From positions 1-6,245 of the forward strand of contig DAOVQI010000210.1 in the NCBI GenBank assembly GCA_030628785.1: 6,245 nucleotides of DNA. The letters are read 5' to 3'. This stretch comes from Bacteroidota bacterium. GTDB lineage: Bacteria > Bacteroidota > Bacteroidia > Bacteroidales > VadinHA17. Shown piece by piece: positions 5,634-6,245 of the stretch (positions are counted from its first letter, which is position 1; each line of letters begins with the position of its first letter). The notes beneath the pieces are model-generated. The model was not told the origin of the DNA. It did no database searches and worked only from the letters and a program-made list of their open reading frames with translations. A program made the position numbers and the translations under genes.

Positions 5634-6245
5634 ATGGCAAAAATTTATTATGTTGGTGACTGGGCTGTAATGACAGGCCCTGTATTTGCTGAAACACCCT
5701 TTTATTATTCTCACAAAGGGCTTGAAATATTTAATTATGGGCATTGGTTGAAAGAGGCATTGGAATCAAGCGGGAAACATCAGGTAACTTCTGTTCCTGC
5801 ATGGGATTTTTATAAATTGGGACCGGGTGAATACGAAAAAATTCTTGTTGAATATGACGTTCTTATATTTAGCGATGTAGATGCAAAACTTTTTCAATTG
5901 GCCCCCAGTTTCTTTGATCGAAAGAAATTCGGAACAAAAGTCTTAACTTTTCCTGACCGGATAAGATTAACCGTTGAAGCCATTGAAAATGGTGCCGGAG
6001 CCATTTTTTTGGGAGGATGGTATTCTTTTACAGGGGAAATGGGTAAAGGAGGATGGAACAGGACTGGTTTAAAAGAAGTATTACCCGTATTGTGCCTCGA
6101 TTATGAAGACCTGGTTGAAAGTACAGAAGGATTTACTGCGAATATATCTGAAAAGGCTAAAAACTATTTTAAGGATATCGATTGGGATACTTTTCCTCCA
6201 ATTCTTGGATACAATAAGACATTACCCAGAGAAAATTTTGAAATT
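5634..6245 (+). CDS. GATase1_like (putative glutamine amidotransferase fold) protein, 5' part; runs off window end
   Basis: The frame is open from ATG 5634 to the last base (204 codons) and has no stop, so the C-terminus is missing. It begins MAKIYYVGDWAV, a first beta-strand with a short turn, and has no signal peptide. YDVLIFSDVDA (residues 74-84), FLGGWYSFTGEMGKGGWN (125-142) and LPVLCLDYED (149-158) match the pattern I know for the PF07090 family (GATase1_like, former DUF1355), which has a class-I glutamine-amidotransferase or DJ-1-like fold. At the nucleophile-elbow position the sequence is GGWYSF, with no Cys, so glutaminase activity is not expected and the family has no settled function. 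It lies 255 nt and a repeat cluster beyond the URO-D-family gene, in an AT-rich leader with no clear Shine-Dalgarno, so it may start its own transcript. Family assignment is fairly confident, function unknown. Confidence 0.75.
   Translation, partial: MAKIYYVGDWAVMTGPVFAETPFYYSHKGLEIFNYGHWLKEALESSGKHQVTSVPAWDFYKLGPGEYEKILVEYDVLIFSDVDAKLFQLAPSFFDRKKFGTKVLTFPDRIRLTVEAIENGAGAIFLGGWYSFTGEMGKGGWNRTGLKEVLPVLCLDYEDLVESTEGFTANISEKAKNYFKDIDWDTFPPILGYNKTLPRENFEI

Noticed and set aside
1..6245. CRISPR arrays, tRNA or rRNA genes, integrases or transposases
   Set aside because: No regularly spaced repeats, tRNA cloverleaf sequence or mobile-element protein was seen on either strand.

Overview
The window reads as a stretch of a carbohydrate-catabolic gene cluster from a member of the Bacteroidota. 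A marine or gut Marinilabiliales/Prolixibacteraceae-like organism would fit, but the order is only a guess. The clues are moderate GC, long catabolic genes all on the + strand, exported and lipoprotein glycosidases, AT-rich leaders with little or no Shine-Dalgarno sequence, and an 18-bp palindromic element of a type I associate with Bacteroidota intergenic DNA.

Layout, all on the + strand. (1) 1-695 is the 3' end of a GH116 beta-glycosidase gene. (2) 807-2174 encodes a secreted GH29 alpha-L-fucosidase. (3) 2210-4351 encodes a predicted lipoprotein in which a second, divergent GH29 domain is fused in frame to a complete sugar isomerase/epimerase-type TIM barrel (AP-endonuclease-2 superfamily). 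(4) 4353-5378 encodes a uroporphyrinogen-decarboxylase-superfamily protein with the zinc signature of MtaA/MtbA/CmuA-type methyltransferases. It starts 1 nt after the previous stop. (5) 5379-5633 is non-coding and holds a cluster of palindromes. (6) 5634 to the window end is the 5' part of a gene for a GATase1_like (putative glutamine amidotransferase fold, PF07090 type) protein.

Genes 2-4 are spaced like an operon (35 nt, then 1 nt). The two exported GH29 enzymes would remove L-fucose or a related L-sugar, and the GH116 enzyme would cleave a beta-glucosyl or beta-xylosyl linkage. The fused barrel would act on a released or oxidised sugar, and the methyltransferase-like protein may deal with a methylated sugar or aglycone. 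That sequence of steps is inference. No SusC/SusD pair, sulfatase, corrinoid protein or regulator is visible. The most unusual item is the bifunctional GH29-isomerase lipoprotein, next is its tight coupling to the methyltransferase-like gene.
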